Positions 61,511-64,000 of a stretch of 64,000 nt of DNA are shown in pieces. Made by a program: the position numbers and the translations under genes. The stretch's first letter is position 1, and the number at the start of each line of letters is the position of its first letter. The notes below the pieces were generated by a model. It searched no databases, was not told the origin of the DNA, and was given only the letters and a program-made list of their open reading frames with translations. Source of the stretch: Dendrobium chrysotoxum (taxonomy: Eukaryota > Streptophyta > Magnoliopsida > Asparagales > Orchidaceae); NCBI GenBank assembly GCA_019925795.1, contig CM034305.1, positions 93,408,433-93,472,432 of the forward strand, written 5' to 3'.

Positions 61511-61558
61511 CTCTCGTTATCGGGAGAGGTAATTAACTATAGGGGCTTGCACCTATAG
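61511..61558 (-). other. Two stem-loops in the right repeat
   Basis: On the minus strand the first (61558-61537) reads CTATAGG, loop TGCAAGCC, CCTATAG, then TTAATTAC. The second (61528-61511) pairs CTCTC with GAGAG around an 8-base loop. Both stand in the same order and spacing as the pair at 38080-38137. Confidence 0.8.
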
Positions 61559-61890
61559 GAAACCAGCATAAAGTCCTCACAAATAAGGGCGAAATCTCTG
61601 GGTAATGTCTTATCTACAAACTCATCTGCCTTCCAAAATTTACCTCGGAACTTAAATCCGTTAAAACTCCCTCGAAAAACCAACACAGAGAGGCCGGGCC
61701 CGAATTTTCGGAGCCCACACCAGTGATTTTTCCCTTTTCGGATTTTCCACGTAAAAATTTTTCTGATATTTTTTCCGCTCTCTCCAACTATCTCTTTGTG
61801 TGCCGAGCATCCATGCATCACTAAAATGAAAAATTCACTCACTCGCCACGAATATACTAACCCACAACAACAATAATAACACAACACTTA

Positions 61891-62559
61891 CAATTCATAA
61901 GCTATTTAGAGAATTAAGTAAACCCAATCCTAAAAAATACTATAAATAGTAGCTTGCCAAATTAACGACTAATTAGCTGATCATTCGGCAGTCGTTACTA
62001 TTAAAAAGAGTGCACTAATAAGCACAGAGAAGAAAAGATTTATTGAATTAGTGAAACAAACACATCTAAATAGTCTTCTTCTAAACTTGACCTGATGTGG
62101 CAGACAGAGACTACTAATAGCCTGCCTGAAGAAAACATTGGTACAAAAAGTTCAGAGAATTACCATCACACCAATATGCACAAATCACTTATATAAGTTT
62201 TGCAATTACTTGACAGATCCCTGCTAGGAACAAGAAATGCAAATAATATTTTGAAAGAAAAAGTGAAAATATGGCTAGCAATCACCCATCACACTCCCTC
62301 ATTAATGTATCTGATTTTTAACTTACGCCTAAAGCCTATATACAGAAGCAACACCATCTGCTTTTAGCAATCACAATTCCATACAGTACACCATCTAGCC
62401 AGATCACATCTGCGATGGTCTTATTTTGAAAACCCCCCTATTTCAATTCCTTACACCAACTAACCAACCAAAGAAAGCGCACAGCAAACAATAAACTGCT
62501 AACAGACACAACAAAGCAGCCTCTTGCTTAACCTACCTTCTTGCTCTTCCGTCTCCTAC
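61891..62559 (-). other. 3' flank of the PI4K gene, with a possible poly(A) signal
   Basis: Non-coding on both strands. TTTATT at 62039-62044 gives AATAAA on the minus strand about 515 nt after the stop codon, a possible poly(A) signal. Nothing else is recognised. Confidence 0.5.
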
Positions 62560-64000
62560 TTAAAACTGGCAAGAAGTACCCAGGCTATGCCTCCGTCGAG
62601 CACTCTTACACCTGCGACCACAGAATGCGCCATGAAGTAGCTCCTGGAACTTCTCAAGGAATGCTCCCCACTCTTCCTCCCCCATGTCAGCCAAGCTCAC
62701 AAAGCTTGCACTTGTCGGCAACCGCTCGTTTAAGCTCCTACTCCAAAGCCTGTCACAGCCACTGTTGCTAGTTTTGCCGAAGATGTTATCCAACTTCGGA
62801 CACCCGTCGTGATAATGCCGAGTCTTGTCTGTGAGACTAATGCCCTTTGGTGATATGGATAGCTTGGAAGCACAAAGAGCTTGTAAGCCATTGGCCTCTT
62901 CTGCCTCGCCATCCTGGTTATCCTCCTCTTGTTCTTCATCTATCTCTTCCAAGCTCTCATCTAATTTTGACAGCGGGTTTCTGGAGATACCCCCTCGGAT
63001 GCCAAAAAGATAGCCTGGTGGAGTCTTGGGCATGCTAAGGTCGTCAGTCTCTTCACAATCAATATCAAACTGAAATTGTTCCTCCAATTGAGTTTCTTGG
63101 TGAAACACCTCTACATCACAAAGTAGCTTTCTGGTCTCAATACACAAAACCTCTAACTCACTTGGTTCTTCCTCCCTCGCTGTGAAATGCCTACTCATCA
63201 TTTCACCAATATCTGAGAGGCAAAGCCCAAATGCAGCTGCTTCCTTGAGGAATGTGGTGCAGAGGACAAGCACTCGAATGCATGCTTCACGGATCATTGG
63301 TAGTTCCAACCGAATCATGTCAGAATCTCTGACGGGATCAAGGTTAGCAATGTACTCAAGCTCCTCGTCAGAGAAAGGGATTGATGCCTGAGGCCAGTGG
63401 ATCCACTCAAAATATGGATCATCCAAGGTTTCTGGAAGACAGAGACCATGATCAATGGGGATGAGCTCCACCTGACCACCAAACTTGGCAGCCCCGTCTT
63501 CAATCTTCCTAACTAGCAGATTCCCGGCATGCCTATCTGTGTTGAAAATTCTAACATCAAGTATCCCAATCCTGTGCACAGCAGCAACTGGAAAATTTGA
63601 GGTGCCATGGTCACCAGCATCGAAGTCATGAGGTATAAACTGCTGGAATGAAGCAATCTTGCTAACAGGCTTCGGCTTCCTGTTCTGAGGTTTGCTACTA
63701 TTACAAGTGACGCCTTCATTCAAATTGAACACTGAGTGGGTGATCTTCACAAGAGCAGTAGGGGGGACATTTGCAAAGTGATCATAGTCAAGAAGGTACG
63801 CCGCAACCTCTCTGAACCCAGTCTCCCCAACTCGCACAGACTTTTTCAATCCTGGTTGACCAAGAGCTTTCCCAATAAACCCCTTTGGATTATTTGGAGC
63901 AAATGGCTCCTCATCAGTTGGTTTAACTATTGCAATTCTCTCACCCTTGCAGTTTCTGAAGTAGTAGGCACCACCAAGACCATTATGAATAGGTATAGGA
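62560..64000 (-). CDS. Phosphatidylinositol 4-kinase gamma-type, C-terminal part
   Basis: The frame is open from the window edge at 64000 to TAA at 62560-62562, about 479 codons. The N-terminal part is outside; the Met at 63849 is internal, because GAYYFRNCKGERIAIVKPTD and PKGFIGKALGQPG lie upstream in frame. The kinase core shows VGETGFREVAAYLLDYDHFA, a catalytic loop FNTDRHAGNLLV (Asp, His, Asn present), and a metal-binding IDHGLCLPE in place of DFG. After FEWIHWPQA the C-terminal half is acidic (EEIDEEQEEDN) and ends in a basic RRCKSARRRHS tail. Plant members usually carry one or two ubiquitin-like domains before the kinase, and some have been reported to act as protein kinases. No breaks are visible. 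Confidence 0.92.
   Translation of the reverse strand, partial: PIPIHNGLGGAYYFRNCKGERIAIVKPTDEEPFAPNNPKGFIGKALGQPGLKKSVRVGETGFREVAAYLLDYDHFANVPPTALVKITHSVFNLNEGVTCNSSKPQNRKPKPVSKIASFQQFIPHDFDAGDHGTSNFPVAAVHRIGILDVRIFNTDRHAGNLLVRKIEDGAAKFGGQVELIPIDHGLCLPETLDDPYFEWIHWPQASIPFSDEELEYIANLDPVRDSDMIRLELPMIREACIRVLVLCTTFLKEAAAFGLCLSDIGEMMSRHFTAREEEPSELEVLCIETRKLLCDVEVFHQETQLEEQFQFDIDCEETDDLSMPKTPPGYLFGIRGGISRNPLSKLDESLEEIDEEQEEDNQDGEAEEANGLQALCASKLSISPKGISLTDKTRHYHDGCPKLDNIFGKTSNSGCDRLWSRSLNERLPTSASFVSLADMGEEEWGAFLEKFQELLHGAFCGRRCKSARRRHSLGTSCQF

Larger units (their letters stand above)
57700..61890 (-). repeat. Long LTR-like repeat, right copy (minus orientation)
   Basis: The minus strand from about 60950 to 57700 matches 1-2945. 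The part 60950-61890 extends the copy beyond what the window shows on the left. On the minus strand it holds the hairpin with loop TGCAAGCC (61558-61537), two TGCCA-TT-TGGCA or TGCCA-TT-TGGCG units (near 61050 and 60995), and the array at 58150-57845. It ends near a CTCTCTCTTTTTT stretch just beyond the methyltransferase relic. No gag-pol domain is present. Exact termini and target duplication were not resolved. ORFs at 59552-60196, 60550-60861 and 61537-61887 are not genes as far as I can see. Confidence 0.65.

Noticed and set aside
61537..61887. 116-codon Cys-rich minus-strand frame as a gene
   Set aside because: It spans the hairpin region of the LTR-like repeat and has no recognisable domain.

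Overview
The window looks like plant nuclear DNA from a large, repeat-rich flowering-plant genome. The host genes are split by introns, and the rest is LTR retrotransposons of typical plant lineages, a plant RTE-type LINE and long AT-rich non-coding tracts. The species cannot be fixed from the sequence; a monocot is possible but only a guess. Host genes occupy a small part of the window. They are an amino-acid transporter relic (8436-9624, +), an apparently intact RING/PHD-finger gene with three exons (12597-20666, +), a chimeric retrocopy joining ataxin-10-like and SpoU/TrmH methyltransferase-like sequence (about 56490-57616, +), and the C-terminal part of a phosphatidylinositol 4-kinase gamma-type gene running off the right edge (62560-64000, -).

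Layout: 1-2945 is an LTR-like repeat cut by the window edge; a diverged copy lies inverted at about 57700-60950. Next come an AT-rich tract, a GC-rich patch, purine-rich repeats and a roughly 600-bp tandem duplication (to 7833). The transporter relic and the RING/PHD gene follow; the 5.6-kb first intron of the latter carries a 5'-truncated LINE with a 13-bp target duplication. Then come a foldback element (21951-22099) and a solo Sirevirus-type LTR (24443-25911, target duplication ATATT).

From 27004 to 52938 there is a three-level nest. A Ty3/gypsy chromovirus (LTRs 27009-27549 and 52403-52933, target duplication TATTT) is split inside its integrase by a minus-strand Ty1/copia Sirevirus (LTRs 31615-33441 and 49820-51585). 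That element is split inside its reverse transcriptase by an 8.25-kb TG...CA insertion (37623-45873, target duplication CTACT) with no recognisable coding sequence. All polyproteins carry stops, so these are dead copies.

The most unusual signal is a family of very long LTR-like sequences (the 8.25-kb insertion, the repeat at 57.7-61.9 kb and its inverted relative at 1-2.9 kb) carrying many short stem-loops. A hairpin at 38080-38101 and one at 61537-61558 share loop and flanks while three consecutive stem pairs have changed together. A tandem series of other hairpins in 2488-2794 and 57845-58150 also keeps pairing while its sequence differs. This suggests selection for RNA or DNA folding in these long terminal repeats. 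Everything here was read by eye; no alignments or searches were run.
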